Program-made: the position numbers and the translations under genes
Notes under the pieces: model-generated
Seen by the model: only the letters and a program-made list of their open reading frames with translations
Told to the model about the DNA's origin: nothing
Databases searched by the model: none
Shown here: positions 24,778-34,669 of the stretch, one piece after another
Position numbering within the stretch: the first letter of the stretch is position 1
How the letters are laid out: each line of letters starts with the position of its first letter
Source: an uncultured Acetatifactor sp.
GTDB taxonomy: Bacteria; Bacillota; Clostridia; Lachnospirales; Lachnospiraceae
Length of the DNA: 64,000 nucleotides
Direction of reading: 5' to 3'
NCBI GenBank assembly: GCA_910577235.1
Contig: CAJTMX010000016.1
Span: 1-64,000 of the forward strand

Positions 24778-27700
24778 GTTAGCGAAGGAAGTAAACAGGT
24801 CAAGTAAGGAAATTGTGGCATTTTTGCAGGAAAAAGGAATAGAAGCCAAGGCGGCCAACAGTTCAGTGGAGGATGCGAACGCGGAGCTGGTGAGAAAAGC
24901 TTTTGGCGGAAAGGGAGACACACAGGTGGGAGAGACTCGTGAGAAAGCCTCTAAGGAGGACAATAAGGAGAAAGTCATACGGGAAGAAACTCCGGTAACT
25001 GCCAAGGCGGAGACAAAAGCTCCGGAGTCCGGGGAGAAAACGGAAAAACCGGCGGAAAAGCAGAATGCTCCGAAAAAGAAAAAGAACATTATATTTGTCA
25101 GCAATCCGCAGAATTCTAAAATGTCGGGGCAGAAAGCCAAGGGGAACGGTCAGCAGGGACAGGGAAGGTCCGGACAGGCAAGACCCGGACAGAGCGGACG
25201 CGGCGGAAATAACAATAATAATGGCGGCGGCAGGCCCGCCCCCAGAATGCCGATCAAACCTCTGACCCCTCCGTCTCCCACTCCCAGTGTGCAGATGGTG
25301 GTGTCAAAGCCTCAGCCCAAGCCCAAGCAGCCCGTCCAGGAGCCTGCGGCGGAGACCCCCGCAGCGCCGGCGGCGGTGCAGAACACTGCGCCCTCTCCGG
25401 CTGTGACGGAGACTCCCGTGCAGGAGCGCAGCACCCAACAGGACGGCGATCGCAGGGAGCAGAACAGAGCCGCCGACAGAGAGCGGGAGAGGAATCCCGA
25501 GCGCGGCGGAGAGCATAGAGACAGCGGTTATCAGGGCGGCAGAGATGGCCAGAGAGGCAGCTATCAGGGCGGCCGTGACGGTCAGGGAAACCGCGACGGC
25601 CAGAGAGGCGGCTACCAGGGCGGCAGAGACGGCCAGAAAGGCGGCTATCAGGGCGGCAGAGACGGTCAGGGAAACCGTGACGGCCAGAGAGGCAGCTATC
25701 AGGGCAGCCGCGACGGTCAGGGAAACCGCGACGGCCAGAGAGGCGGCTACCAGGGCGGCAGAGACGGTCAGAGAGACGGCAGTTTTCAGGGCAATCGTCA
25801 GGGAAACCGTGACGGTCAGACCAGAGGCGGCTACCAGGGCGGCAGAGACGGCCAGAGAGGCGGCAATTTCCAGGGCAGCCGTCCCGGCGGCGGTCAGTTC
25901 GGCGGACGGGGCGCGGCTCCCGGAGGCAGGCCGGCGTTTAACAAGGACGGAAACGGCGGACGCTCCTTTGGAGGCGGAAGACCCGGACAGGGCGATAAGT
26001 TCCGGGGCCAGCAGCAGGGCGGCAAGAGCTTTGCCACGGATACGCCCGGCAAGGACAATGAAAAGCATAGAGAAGAAGAAAAGAGACGTATCAGCCAGGA
26101 GAAGGATAAGCGCAACCGCAAGGATTATATGTATGAGGAAGACGAGGCGCTGAAGAATAAGCCCGGTCGTTTCATAAAGCCCGAAAAGAAGCGGGAGGAG
26201 GCCGTAGAGGAGGTTATCAAGGTCATCGTACTGCCCGAGTCCATCACCATCAAGGAACTGGCGGAAAAGATGAGACTGCAGCCCGCGGCCATCATCAAGA
26301 AACTGTTCCTGGAGGGCAAGATCGTCACTGTCAATCAGGAGATTTCCTACGAGGATGCGGAGAACATCGCCATGGAGTACGATATCCTCTGCGAGAAGGA
26401 AGTAAAGGTGGATGTGATCGAGGAATTGCTCAAGGAGGATGAGGAGTCCGAGGAAAACATGGTGGAACGTCCCCCCGTTATCTGTGTTATGGGACATGTA
26501 GACCACGGCAAGACCTCCCTGCTGGACGCTATCCGTAAGACCAATGTCACGGATAAGGAGGCAGGCGGCATCACCCAGCATATCGGCGCGTATACGGTGT
26601 CTATAAACGACCGTAAGATCACGTTCCTGGATACTCCCGGCCATGAGGCTTTCACCGCCATGCGTATGCGGGGTGCCAACGCCACGGATATAGCGATCCT
26701 GGTGGTGGCTGCGGACGACGGCGTAATGCCCCAGACCGTAGAGGCCATCAACCATGCCAAAGCGGCAGGTATTGAGATCATCGTGGCCGTAAACAAGATC
26801 GACAAACCGGGTGCCAATGTGGAGCGGGTGAAACAGGAGCTGACCGAGCATGAGCTGATCCCCGTGGACTGGGGCGGAACCACCGAGTTTGTACCCGTGT
26901 CCGCCAAAGCGGGGGACGGTATCGAAAATCTGCTGGAGACGATCCTGCTTACCGCGGATATTCTGGAGCTGAAAGCCAATCCCGACAGAAGGGCCAGGGG
27001 TCTGGTCATCGAGGCGGAGCTGGATAAGGGCCGGGGTCCTGTGGCTACGGTTCTGGTGCAGAAAGGACGCCTGCAGGTGGGAGATTTTATCTCGGCGGGT
27101 TCCAGCCACGGCAAGGTCCGTGCCATGATCGACGACAAGGGACGCCGGGTCAAGGAAGCCCTTCCCTCCACTCCCGTGGAGATCCTGGGACTTAACGATG
27201 TGCCCAGCGCGGGCGAGGTGTTTATCGCTCACGACAACGATAAATCCGCAAAAACCTACGCGGAGACATATTTAGCGCAAAACAGGGAAAAAATGATAGA
27301 GGACACCAAGTCCCGCATGTCTCTGGACGATCTGTTCTCCCAGATCAAGGAGGGCAATTTGAAGGAGCTGAATCTGATCGTAAAGGCGGATGTGCAGGGC
27401 AGTGTGGAGGCTGTAAAGCAGTCTCTGATGAAACTGACCAACGAAGAGATCGTGGTGAAGTGTATCCACGGCGGCGTGGGTGCCGTCAACGAATCGGATG
27501 TGGCCCTTGCCAGCGCTTCCAACGCCATTATCATCGGTTTTAACGTGCGTCCGGACGCAACCGCCAAGGCCACGGCCGAGAGGGAGAGAGTGGATATCCG
27601 GCTGTACAAAGTTATCTACCAGGCCATCGAGGATATCGAGGCGGCCATGAAAGGTATGCTGGACCCCATCTTTGAGGAGAAAGTCATCGGTCATGCCGAG

Positions 27701-27970
27701 GTGCGCCAGATATTCAAGGCTTCCGCAGTGGGCAACATCGCGGGTTCCTATGTGCTGGACGGTACCTTCCAGAGGGGATGCAAGATCCGCATTACCCGGG
27801 AGGGAGAGCAGATCTACGAGGGCAGTCTGGCATCCTTAAAGAGATTTAAGGACGATGTGAAGGAAGTCAAGGCCGGTTTCGAGTGCGGTCTTGTGTTTGA
27901 CGGCTTTGACCAGATGCAGGAGCTGGATATCGTCGAGGCGTATATCATGGTAGAGGTGCCCAGAACTTAG
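24755..27970 (+). CDS. infB: translation initiation factor IF-2
   Basis: A 1071-residue IF-2, longer than many because of a low-complexity tract at about residues 255-380 made of YQGGRDGQ and GNRDGQ repeats, an Arg-Gly-rich disordered segment. The first 50 residues and about 490-545 are IF2-N domains; the GTPase starts near 575 (GHVDHGKTSLLD, DTPGHEAF, NKIDKPG), followed by domains II to IV. It positions initiator tRNA and joins ribosomal subunits. GGGAGG lies 8 bases before ATG 24755. Confidence 0.97.
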   Translation: MAKMKVHELAKEVNRSSKEIVAFLQEKGIEAKAANSSVEDANAELVRKAFGGKGDTQVGETREKASKEDNKEKVIREETPVTAKAETKAPESGEKTEKPAEKQNAPKKKKNIIFVSNPQNSKMSGQKAKGNGQQGQGRSGQARPGQSGRGGNNNNNGGGRPAPRMPIKPLTPPSPTPSVQMVVSKPQPKPKQPVQEPAAETPAAPAAVQNTAPSPAVTETPVQERSTQQDGDRREQNRAADRERERNPERGGEHRDSGYQGGRDGQRGSYQGGRDGQGNRDGQRGGYQGGRDGQKGGYQGGRDGQGNRDGQRGSYQGSRDGQGNRDGQRGGYQGGRDGQRDGSFQGNRQGNRDGQTRGGYQGGRDGQRGGNFQGSRPGGGQFGGRGAAPGGRPAFNKDGNGGRSFGGGRPGQGDKFRGQQQGGKSFATDTPGKDNEKHREEEKRRISQEKDKRNRKDYMYEEDEALKNKPGRFIKPEKKREEAVEEVIKVIVLPESITIKELAEKMRLQPAAIIKKLFLEGKIVTVNQEISYEDAENIAMEYDILCEKEVKVDVIEELLKEDEESEENMVERPPVICVMGHVDHGKTSLLDAIRKTNVTDKEAGGITQHIGAYTVSINDRKITFLDTPGHEAFTAMRMRGANATDIAILVVAADDGVMPQTVEAINHAKAAGIEIIVAVNKIDKPGANVERVKQELTEHELIPVDWGGTTEFVPVSAKAGDGIENLLETILLTADILELKANPDRRARGLVIEAELDKGRGPVATVLVQKGRLQVGDFISAGSSHGKVRAMIDDKGRRVKEALPSTPVEILGLNDVPSAGEVFIAHDNDKSAKTYAETYLAQNREKMIEDTKSRMSLDDLFSQIKEGNLKELNLIVKADVQGSVEAVKQSLMKLTNEEIVVKCIHGGVGAVNESDVALASASNAIIIGFNVRPDATAKATAERERVDIRLYKVIYQAIEDIEAAMKGMLDPIFEEKVIGHAEVRQIFKASAVGNIAGSYVLDGTFQRGCKIRITREGEQIYEGSLASLKRFKDDVKEVKAGFECGLVFDGFDQMQELDIVEAYIMVEVPRT
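25520..25885 (+). repeat. tandem repeats encoding YQGGRDGQ-type motifs in IF-2
   Basis: About ten imperfect units of 24-42 bases encode variations of Tyr-Gln-Gly-Gly-Arg-Asp-Gly-Gln, some with inserted Gly-Asn-Arg-Asp-Gly-Gln. The repeats stay in frame and are highly biased to G and C, indicating recent expansion by slippage or recombination. Confidence 0.9.
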
Positions 27971-27980
27971 GGAGATTGTT

Positions 27981-28376
27981 ATGAGAAAAAACAGTATTAA
28001 AAATACCCGTATCAACGGGGAAGTTCAACGTGCTCTGGCGGAGATCATCCGCAGCGGCATCAAGGACCCCCGCATCAGCCCTCTGACCAGCGTGGTGGCC
28101 GTGGAAGTGGCACCGGATTTAAAGAGCTGCAAGGCGTGGATCAGCGTTCTGGGCGGCGACGAGGCCAGGCAGGCCACTTATCAGGGGCTGCGGAGCGCAG
28201 AGGGATATATCCGCTCCCAGCTGGCCAGAAGCATTAATTTGCGCAATACTCCCACGATAACCGTTGTCATGGATCAGTCCATCGAGTACGGTGTGAATAT
28301 GTCCAAGAGGATCGACGAGGTTATCAGCGCCGACGAAGAGGCAGGCGCGGGAGGCAATGCAGGAGGAAATACGTGA
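27981..28376 (+). CDS. rbfA: 30S ribosome-binding factor RbfA
   Basis: A 131-residue RbfA with the usual KH-like fold: INGEVQRALAEIIRSGIKDPRIS, LTSVVAVEVAPDLKSCKAWISVLG, and LRSAEGYIRSQLARSINLRNTPTITVVMDQSIEYG. A short glycine-rich tail ends the protein. It binds the 16S rRNA 5' region during 30S maturation. It begins 10 bases after infB and overlaps the next gene by four bases. Confidence 0.96.
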   Translation: MRKNSIKNTRINGEVQRALAEIIRSGIKDPRISPLTSVVAVEVAPDLKSCKAWISVLGGDEARQATYQGLRSAEGYIRSQLARSINLRNTPTITVVMDQSIEYGVNMSKRIDEVISADEEAGAGGNAGGNT

Positions 28377-29329
28377 ATATTTTACAGGAATGCCAGGGAG
28401 CGTCCCGCATTGCCGTCACCGGACATGTCCGGCCCGACGGCGACTGCGTGGGCTCCTGCCTGGCGCTTTTTCAATATCTGCAAAAGATGATGCCCCAGGC
28501 CCGGGTTCAGGTATATCTGGAACAGCCCGCGGATATTTTTTCCGGGATCAGGGGATATGACCAAATAGACAGCGCGTGCGAAGACACCGATCCCTATGAT
28601 GTTTTTTTTGTGCTGGACAGTGTACCGGAGCGAATGATGGAGCCGGCTAAAAAGATCTATGACAGGGCGAAAAAGACCGTCAATATAGATCATCACATCA
28701 GCAATGAGGGAGCGGGCGACCTGTCCTGGGTGGTGCCTGAGGCCAGTTCCACCGCGGAACTGATCTATGAGCTTATAGACAAAAGCGCCATGGACGCGGA
28801 TATAGCCATGGCGATCTACATAGGTATCATCCATGACACGGGCGTGTTTCAATATTCCAACACGTCTCCTCGGACCATGGAGATCGGGGCGCAGCTGATA
28901 GGATATGGCTTTGATTTTCCCCGGTTGATCCTGGAGACCTTTTATCAGAGAACTTATGTGCAGAGTCAGGTGCTGGGCAGGGTACTGCTGGAGAGCATCC
29001 GGTTCATGGACGGCAGCTGTATCGTGAGTTGTCTGGACCGTAAGACCATGGATTTCTATAACGTGAATCATAAAGATCTGGACGGTATCGTAAATCACCT
29101 GCGCAATATCAAGGGAATCCACTGCGCGGTGTTTATGTATCAGACGGACGTGCTGGAGTACAAGGTCAGCCTGCGCTCCGACGAGTGGGTGGATGTGTCG
29201 AAAGTGGCGGCATTTTTTGGCGGCGGCGGACATATGCGGGCGGCGGGCTGTACCATGCGGGGGACTTTCCACGACTGCGTGAACAATCTCTCCCTCCATA
29301 TCAAGGAAGAGATGGAAAAACAGGAGTGA
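28373..29329 (+). CDS. nrnA: DHH-family oligoribonuclease/pAp phosphatase (NrnA)
   Basis: A 318-residue DHH/DHHA1 phosphoesterase. DHH motifs include TGHVRPDGDCVGSCLA, FVLDSV, NIDHHISN and IHDTGVFQYSNT; the C-terminal DHHA1 domain carries FGGGGHMRAAGC. NrnA degrades short RNAs and dephosphorylates 3'-phosphoadenosine 5'-phosphate. GTG start within a GTGA overlap with rbfA, preceded by AGGAGG. Placement between rbfA and truB is standard in Firmicutes. Confidence 0.93.
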   Translation: MNILQECQGASRIAVTGHVRPDGDCVGSCLALFQYLQKMMPQARVQVYLEQPADIFSGIRGYDQIDSACEDTDPYDVFFVLDSVPERMMEPAKKIYDRAKKTVNIDHHISNEGAGDLSWVVPEASSTAELIYELIDKSAMDADIAMAIYIGIIHDTGVFQYSNTSPRTMEIGAQLIGYGFDFPRLILETFYQRTYVQSQVLGRVLLESIRFMDGSCIVSCLDRKTMDFYNVNHKDLDGIVNHLRNIKGIHCAVFMYQTDVLEYKVSLRSDEWVDVSKVAAFFGGGGHMRAAGCTMRGTFHDCVNNLSLHIKEEMEKQE

Positions 29330-29338
29330 CGGCGGAAG

Positions 29339-30238
29339 ATGTACCATGGAATTGTGATCGTTCATAAAGAAAAAGGCTTTACCTCCCACGACGTGGTGGC
29401 GAAAATGCGGGGAATCTGCGGCCAGAAAAAGATCGGCCATACCGGCACGCTGGACCCGGAGGCCACGGGAGTGCTGCCCGTATGTCTGGGAAGCGGCACC
29501 CGGCTATGCGATATGCTCACAGAGCGGGACAAGGAATATGTGGCGGAGTTGCGTCTGGGGGTGGAAACGGATACCCAGGATATGACCGGGACCGTATTGT
29601 CTGCACACCCGGTGGAGGTAGGCGGGGAGCAGGTGAGAGAAACGATTCTGTCCTTTCAGGGCAGCTATATGCAGACGCCGCCCATGTACTCCGCACTGAA
29701 AATAAACGGCAAAAAGCTTTACGAACTTGCCAGAGAGGGCAAAGAAGTGGAGCGTCAGGCCCGGGAGGTACAGATCCGGGAGATTGAGATCCTGGATATC
29801 TGTCTGCCTGTGGTACGCCTTAGGGTGGTGTGCAGCAAAGGCACTTATATCCGCACACTGTGCGCGGATATAGGACAGAGACTGGACTGCGGCGGAGCCA
29901 TGGAAAGTCTGACCCGTACCCGGGTGGGGAATTTTTCTCTGGCGGAGGCGTATACTCTTACGCAGCTACAGGGGCTTAGGGACCAGGGGAGGCTTTCCCG
30001 GGCGATTTTACCGGTGGAAAGCGTATTTGAAAACTGTCCTGTGCTGCATGTGCGGTACGATCTGGCCAGACTGTTGGAAAACGGAAACGCGCTGACGGTG
30101 GAGCAGACGGCGGAAAAGGAGCGGTACGCGCCGGGGCGCTGGGTGAGAGTATGCCGTCCGGATAACCGTTTTGCGGGCATCTATGCCTACGATGAGGAAA
30201 AAGGCAGATATCAGCCGGTGAAAATGTTTTTGGAATGA
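29339..30238 (+). CDS. truB: tRNA pseudouridine(55) synthase
   Basis: A 299-residue TruB that makes pseudouridine 55 in the tRNA T-loop. The catalytic aspartate is in KKIGHTGTLDPEATGVLPV; other signatures are DKEYVAELRLGVETDTQD, PPMYSALKINGKKLYELAREG and CSKGTYIRTLCADIG. A C-terminal PUA-like part follows. It starts 9 bases after nrnA and ends 4 bases before ribF. Confidence 0.96.
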   Translation: MYHGIVIVHKEKGFTSHDVVAKMRGICGQKKIGHTGTLDPEATGVLPVCLGSGTRLCDMLTERDKEYVAELRLGVETDTQDMTGTVLSAHPVEVGGEQVRETILSFQGSYMQTPPMYSALKINGKKLYELAREGKEVERQAREVQIREIEILDICLPVVRLRVVCSKGTYIRTLCADIGQRLDCGGAMESLTRTRVGNFSLAEAYTLTQLQGLRDQGRLSRAILPVESVFENCPVLHVRYDLARLLENGNALTVEQTAEKERYAPGRWVRVCRPDNRFAGIYAYDEEKGRYQPVKMFLE

Positions 30239-30242
30239 ATAC

Positions 30243-31178
30243 ATGATGGAAATAATAACAAATACACTGGATTTTCAACTGAATAGGGATACGGCGGTGG
30301 CAATGGGCAAGTTTGACGGTCTGCATGTGGGGCACAGGGAACTCCTTGGCAGGATACTTAAGCAGAGAGACCGGGGACTTGCCCCCTGTGTGTTCACCTT
30401 TGATCCGTCTCCGGCCGTGTTTTTCGGGTTTTCCGACGGAAAAGAACTGATGAGCCGGCAGGAAAAACACCAGGCTTTCAAGGAGATGGGTGTGGAGGTG
30501 CTGATAGAGTTTCCGCTGACGAGAGAAACCGCCGCCATGTCCCCTGAGACTTTCATAAAAGAGGTGCTGGCGGGGAGGCTTAAGTGCGCCTACGTGGCGG
30601 CGGGGGAGGATGTGTCCTTCGGAGACCGGGGAGCGGGAAACGCGCAGCTGCTGCGGCGGATGGGGACGGAGTGCGGCTTTGAGGCGCAGACCATCAAAAA
30701 GATCAAGGTCCATGGACGTGAAGTCAGTTCCACCTATGTGCGTAAATGTGTGGAGAGCGGACGGATGGAGGAGGCCGCGTGTCTGCTGGGGAGCCCTTAT
30801 ACCGTGAGCGGCAGGGTGTGCCACGGGGCGGCAAGAGGAGCAACTTTTGACATGCCCACGGCAAATCTGCCATTTCCCCAGGACAGGCTGGCACCTCCTT
30901 TCGGAGTATATTTTTCCCGGGTGGCGCACGGGGGGAAGAGCTATGCCGCCATCAGCAATGTGGGCTGCAAACCCACGGTTACGGACGCGGGCCGGGTGGG
31001 GGTGGAGACATATCTGTATGATTTCGCGGGCAATCTCTACGATGAGGATATTGCCGTGCAGTTGCTGGCTTTCCACAGGCCGGAGCGGCGGTTTGAGTCG
31101 GTGGAGGCGTTGAAGCGGCAGCTGCGGGCGGACAGGGAGGCCGGCAGGGAATACTGGGAAAAAGGTAATAATTCTTAA
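30243..31178 (+). CDS. ribF: bifunctional riboflavin kinase/FAD synthetase
   Basis: A 311-residue enzyme making FMN and FAD from riboflavin. The adenylyltransferase half has GKFDGLHVGHREL and FTFDPSPAVFF; the kinase half has GAARGATFDMPTANLPFP and YAAISNVGCKPTV...VETYLYDF. Length is normal. It is the last gene of the rimP operon; the following 117 bases before the transporter contain no strong terminator. Confidence 0.96.
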   Translation: MMEIITNTLDFQLNRDTAVAMGKFDGLHVGHRELLGRILKQRDRGLAPCVFTFDPSPAVFFGFSDGKELMSRQEKHQAFKEMGVEVLIEFPLTRETAAMSPETFIKEVLAGRLKCAYVAAGEDVSFGDRGAGNAQLLRRMGTECGFEAQTIKKIKVHGREVSSTYVRKCVESGRMEEAACLLGSPYTVSGRVCHGAARGATFDMPTANLPFPQDRLAPPFGVYFSRVAHGGKSYAAISNVGCKPTVTDAGRVGVETYLYDFAGNLYDEDIAVQLLAFHRPERRFESVEALKRQLRADREAGREYWEKGNNS

Positions 31179-31295
31179 AAAAATATAAAAAACAGGTTGC
31201 CAGTTTTCTTATTTTCCCTTAAAATAGACTCGTATGTGTAACTATTTGATTTCGGGGATAAACAGGATTTTGTTACGAATGAAGGGAATAAACGT

Positions 31296-32918
31296 ATGAA
31301 TGTACGCATTTTGCTGTCACTGGCCGGGGGGCTGGGCCTCTTTCTGTTTGGTATGGACCTGATGAGCGACTCCATCGAGAAAGTGGCGGGCGCCAGGCTG
31401 CGCCGAATATTGGAGATATTTACCACCAACCGTTTTACCGGTATGCTGGTGGGTATTGTATTTACCGGGATCATCCAGTCCTCCTCGGCCTGTACGGCTA
31501 TGGTGGTCAGTTTTGTCAATTCCGGACTCATGAATCTGTATCAGGCGGCGGGCGTGATCTTTGGAGCCAACATCGGTACCACCATCACCTCCCAGCTGGT
31601 ATCTCTCAATCTTTCAGCCGCGGCGCCGGTGATCCTGCTGTGCGGCGTGCTGGTCATGATGTTCAGCAAAAAGGAAAAAGTTAAGAAATTCGCGGAGGTG
31701 ATCGTGGGATTCGGCATTTTGTTCACCGGACTCAGCACCATGTCAAGCGGCATGGCGGAGATGAAGAACGTGCCGGAAGTGGTGGAATTGATGAAATCCC
31801 TGAAAAACCCTTTGCTGGCTACGCTGGTGGGCACTGTGCTGACGGCGGTGATCCAGAGTTCTTCCGTGACCGTCAGTATCGTGCTGCTGTTGGCCAATCA
31901 GGGATTTCTGGATCTGGGAATATGCATGTACATCATTTTGGGCTGTAACATCGGGGCCTGCGCAACCGCGCTGATCGCCTCCCTGCCGGGCAAGAAGGAC
32001 GCCAAGAGGGCGGCACTGATCCATTTCTGGTTCAATGTGGTGGGGACGGCGCTGATCTATGTGATCCTGTTTGTCGCCAAGGAACCCATCATACATATGA
32101 TACAGTCCATCTCCGCGGACAACGGCAGATTTGTGGCCAATGCCCACACCATCATCAAGGTGTTCCAGGTGATCGTGCTGTTTCCCTTCTCCGGGGCCAT
32201 CGTGAAACTGGCCAGCATCACCGTGCCGGGAGAGGACAAAAAGGTGGGCTATCGGGAGAGCTACCAGCTGAAATACATAGGCGAGAAGGTGGTCTTCAAC
32301 CCGGCTACGGCGGTGGTTGAGGTTATCAAGGAGCTGGACCGCATGGCGTCTCTGGCCAGCGAGAACCTAAACCGCGCCATGAACGCGCTGATCACGCTGG
32401 ACGAGGAAGACATCCAGGAAGTCTATGAGGTGGAGAAAAATATCAACTTCTTAAACCATGCCATCACAAATTATCTTGTCAAGATCAATCAGACCACGCT
32501 GCCCATCGAGGACTTGAAGAGTCTGGGCGCGCTGTTCCATGTGGTCAATGATATCGAGCGTATAGGCGACCACGCCGAGAATGTGGCGGATGCCGCGAGA
32601 CAGCGGCAGGAGGGAGACGTACATATCAGCAAGGAGGCCCAGAAGGAGCTGGGCGAGATGCTGGATATGGTCAACACCATCATTCAGTATGCCATAGAGA
32701 TGTTCGCCAAGAGCGACGACCGCCATATGAACGAAGTGATCGTCCTGGAGGAAAAGGTGGACAACAAGGAGAGGGAGCTGCAGCAGCGCCATGTGGAGAG
32801 ACTGGCCAGAGGGGAATGCACTCCCGAAGCGGGCATGATCTTCTCCGATATCGTCTCCGGCCTGGAGAGAGTGGCGGACCACGCCACCAATATCGCGTTT
32901 GCCATCCGGGACGAGTAG
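31296..32918 (+). CDS. Na+/phosphate cotransporter with PhoU-like domain
   Basis: A 540-residue NptA-type protein. Two inverted membrane repeats each carry the QSSS signature (FTGIIQSSSACTAMVVSF near residue 52 and AVIQSSSVTVSIVLL near 188). After about residue 340 come helical PhoU-like repeats (FHVVNDIERIGDHAENVADAA, SGLERVADHATNIAFAIRDE). Such proteins import phosphate with sodium. GAAGGGAAT lies before the ATG. It stands alone, with no pst genes nearby. Confidence 0.92.
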   Translation: MNVRILLSLAGGLGLFLFGMDLMSDSIEKVAGARLRRILEIFTTNRFTGMLVGIVFTGIIQSSSACTAMVVSFVNSGLMNLYQAAGVIFGANIGTTITSQLVSLNLSAAAPVILLCGVLVMMFSKKEKVKKFAEVIVGFGILFTGLSTMSSGMAEMKNVPEVVELMKSLKNPLLATLVGTVLTAVIQSSSVTVSIVLLLANQGFLDLGICMYIILGCNIGACATALIASLPGKKDAKRAALIHFWFNVVGTALIYVILFVAKEPIIHMIQSISADNGRFVANAHTIIKVFQVIVLFPFSGAIVKLASITVPGEDKKVGYRESYQLKYIGEKVVFNPATAVVEVIKELDRMASLASENLNRAMNALITLDEEDIQEVYEVEKNINFLNHAITNYLVKINQTTLPIEDLKSLGALFHVVNDIERIGDHAENVADAARQRQEGDVHISKEAQKELGEMLDMVNTIIQYAIEMFAKSDDRHMNEVIVLEEKVDNKERELQQRHVERLARGECTPEAGMIFSDIVSGLERVADHATNIAFAIRDE

Positions 32919-32967
32919 AATGTCTGATAACTTTTTGCAGGAAAAAAAAGGAAATTCGCATAAACTG

Positions 32968-32997
32968 TTGACAAACCGTGCGGAATGTGTTTATAAT
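32968..32997 (+). promoter_or_regulatory. promoter for the NlpC/P60 hydrolase gene
   Basis: Consensus TTGACA (32968-32973) and TATAAT (32992-32997) separated by 18 bases, 95 bases before the chosen ATG. Confidence 0.8.
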
Positions 32998-33091
32998 TCT
33001 AACAGTTAATAAATTTGTAATAAATTTGTAACGAATGTAACTGGTTTGAAAATGGTTTGAAATGATTTCTGTAATGCGAAAAGAGGAAGAC

Positions 33092-34141
33092 ATGCAAAAA
33101 AGAAAAAAGACAATAAGAAGAATTGTAAGTGCCTGTGTGGCAGCCTGTCTGCTGTTGCCGATGAATGTACAGGCATCGGAGAGCGGCGGTGCCAAGGATG
33201 TATTACAGCAGGCAGGTATCGCGTCCATGATGGATGTTTCTCTTACGGAAGAGGAATACATAGCGGCGGCCCAGCAGGCCCAGGGAGCGTCCTGGGGCTA
33301 TACCAATATCGGGATCGCCAATGTGGAAACGGGTAATCTGAATGTGCGGGCCGAGGCGTCCACCGGCGGAAAGCTGGTAGGGAAGATGCCCAAGGGATCG
33401 GCCTGTGAGGTTTTGGAAGTGTTTTCGGACATCGGATGGGCGCATATCAAGTCCGGCGAGGTGGACGGATATGTCAGTACAGAATTTTTGCTGATGGGAC
33501 CCGAGGCCAAGCTCCGCGCCAACGATCTGGTGCGGACCGTGGTGGTGGCGGACACAGACGGTCTTCGGGTGCGGGATGAAGCCAGCACGGACGGTGCGGT
33601 GTACACCCAGGTGCCGGAGGATGAGGAGATGGATTATGTGTCCACTCTGGACGGCTGGTACGAGGTGGATATAGACGGGGACAACCTGTTCGTGTCCGCT
33701 GAGTTCTCCCATGTGGAAGAGCGTCTGGACACGGCAGTTACCATGGCGGAGCTGATGTATGGACAAGGTGTCTCCGATCTCCGTGTGGATCTGGTGGAAT
33801 ATGCCAAACAGTTTTTGGGCAATCCCTATGTGTGGGGCGGCACCAGCCTGACCAAGGGTGCCGACTGTTCCGGATTTGTCATGAGCGTCTATAAGAACTT
33901 CGGCATTTCCTTAAGTCACAGTTCACGGGCTCAGGCCAACGAGGGAACCAAGATTTCCTACTCCGATATACAGCCCGGAGACCTGGTGTTCTATGCGAAC
34001 AGCAGCGGTACCATCAACCATGTGGCCATATATATAGGAGGCGGAAGAGTGATCAGTGCCAGCAATCCCAAGAGCGGTATCAGGATCAACAAGTACAATT
34101 ACCGCACACCTGTGAAATACGTGAGCATATTAAAGGATTGA
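33092..34141 (+). CDS. secreted SH3-domain NlpC/P60 cell-wall hydrolase
   Basis: A 349-residue exported protein. A signal peptide (RKKTIRRIVSACVAACLLLPMNVQASE) is cleaved near ASES. Two bacterial SH3 domains follow (about residues 70-135 and 150-210), then NlpC/P60 (about 240-349) with catalytic Cys in KGADCSGFVMSVYKNFG, His in INHVAIYIGGG and a downstream polar residue. It should cut peptide bridges in peptidoglycan. ATG 33092 is chosen because AGAGGAAG lies just upstream and the signal peptide starts there. Confidence 0.92.
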   Translation: MQKRKKTIRRIVSACVAACLLLPMNVQASESGGAKDVLQQAGIASMMDVSLTEEEYIAAAQQAQGASWGYTNIGIANVETGNLNVRAEASTGGKLVGKMPKGSACEVLEVFSDIGWAHIKSGEVDGYVSTEFLLMGPEAKLRANDLVRTVVVADTDGLRVRDEASTDGAVYTQVPEDEEMDYVSTLDGWYEVDIDGDNLFVSAEFSHVEERLDTAVTMAELMYGQGVSDLRVDLVEYAKQFLGNPYVWGGTSLTKGADCSGFVMSVYKNFGISLSHSSRAQANEGTKISYSDIQPGDLVFYANSSGTINHVAIYIGGGRVISASNPKSGIRINKYNYRTPVKYVSILKD

Positions 34142-34279
34142 TGAAAACGCAATTTAGGTGTTTACAAATGAAGTGAGATGTGTTATTCTTTATCGGTATG
34201 AGTTCGCCGACGCTCAGATACGGGACACTCCAACCCGGTCCTGGTGTACGGTAAGTATAAGAATATGGAGGAAAAGAAC

Positions 34280-34546
34280 ATGATTTCTAAGGAGAAAAAG
34301 ACCGCAATTATCAACGAGTACGCAAGAACACCCGGCGACACAGGTTCACCGGAGGTTCAGATCGCAGTGCTGACCGAGAGGATCAAAGAGTTGACCGAGC
34401 ATATGAAGGCCAACCCCAAGGATCACCATTCCAACAGAGGTCTGTTGAAACTGGTTGGTCAGAGACGTGGTTTACTGGCTTATTTAAAGAGCAAGGATAT
34501 CGAGAGATATCGTCAGTTGATCGACAGGTTAGGTCTGAGAAAGTAA
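34280..34546 (+). CDS. rpsO: 30S ribosomal protein S15
   Basis: An 88-residue S15 (SKEKKTAIINEYARTPGDTGSPEVQIAVLTERI, HHSNRGLLKLVGQRRGLLAYLK, RYRQLIDRLGLRK). GGAGGAAAAGAAC precedes the ATG. Its order ahead of pnp is widely conserved. A terminator follows, so pnp expression may be attenuated or come by readthrough. Confidence 0.98.
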   Translation: MISKEKKTAIINEYARTPGDTGSPEVQIAVLTERIKELTEHMKANPKDHHSNRGLLKLVGQRRGLLAYLKSKDIERYRQLIDRLGLRK

Positions 34547-34556
34547 GACTTTGGGA

Positions 34557-34594
34557 AGGCGGAGCAGCAGCCGGATACGGCACTCCGCCTTTTT
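34557..34594 (+). terminator. rpsO terminator
   Basis: AGGCGGAG/CTCCGCCT stem with an 18-base loop that pairs further (CCGGATACGG), followed by TTTTT. Confidence 0.8.
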
Positions 34595-34669
34595 GCCATA
34601 GAAGAGTTTCCAATATCAACGGATGCAATACCGCAGACAAAGCCAGCGGTATGCGGGAAAGAGGTAAAA

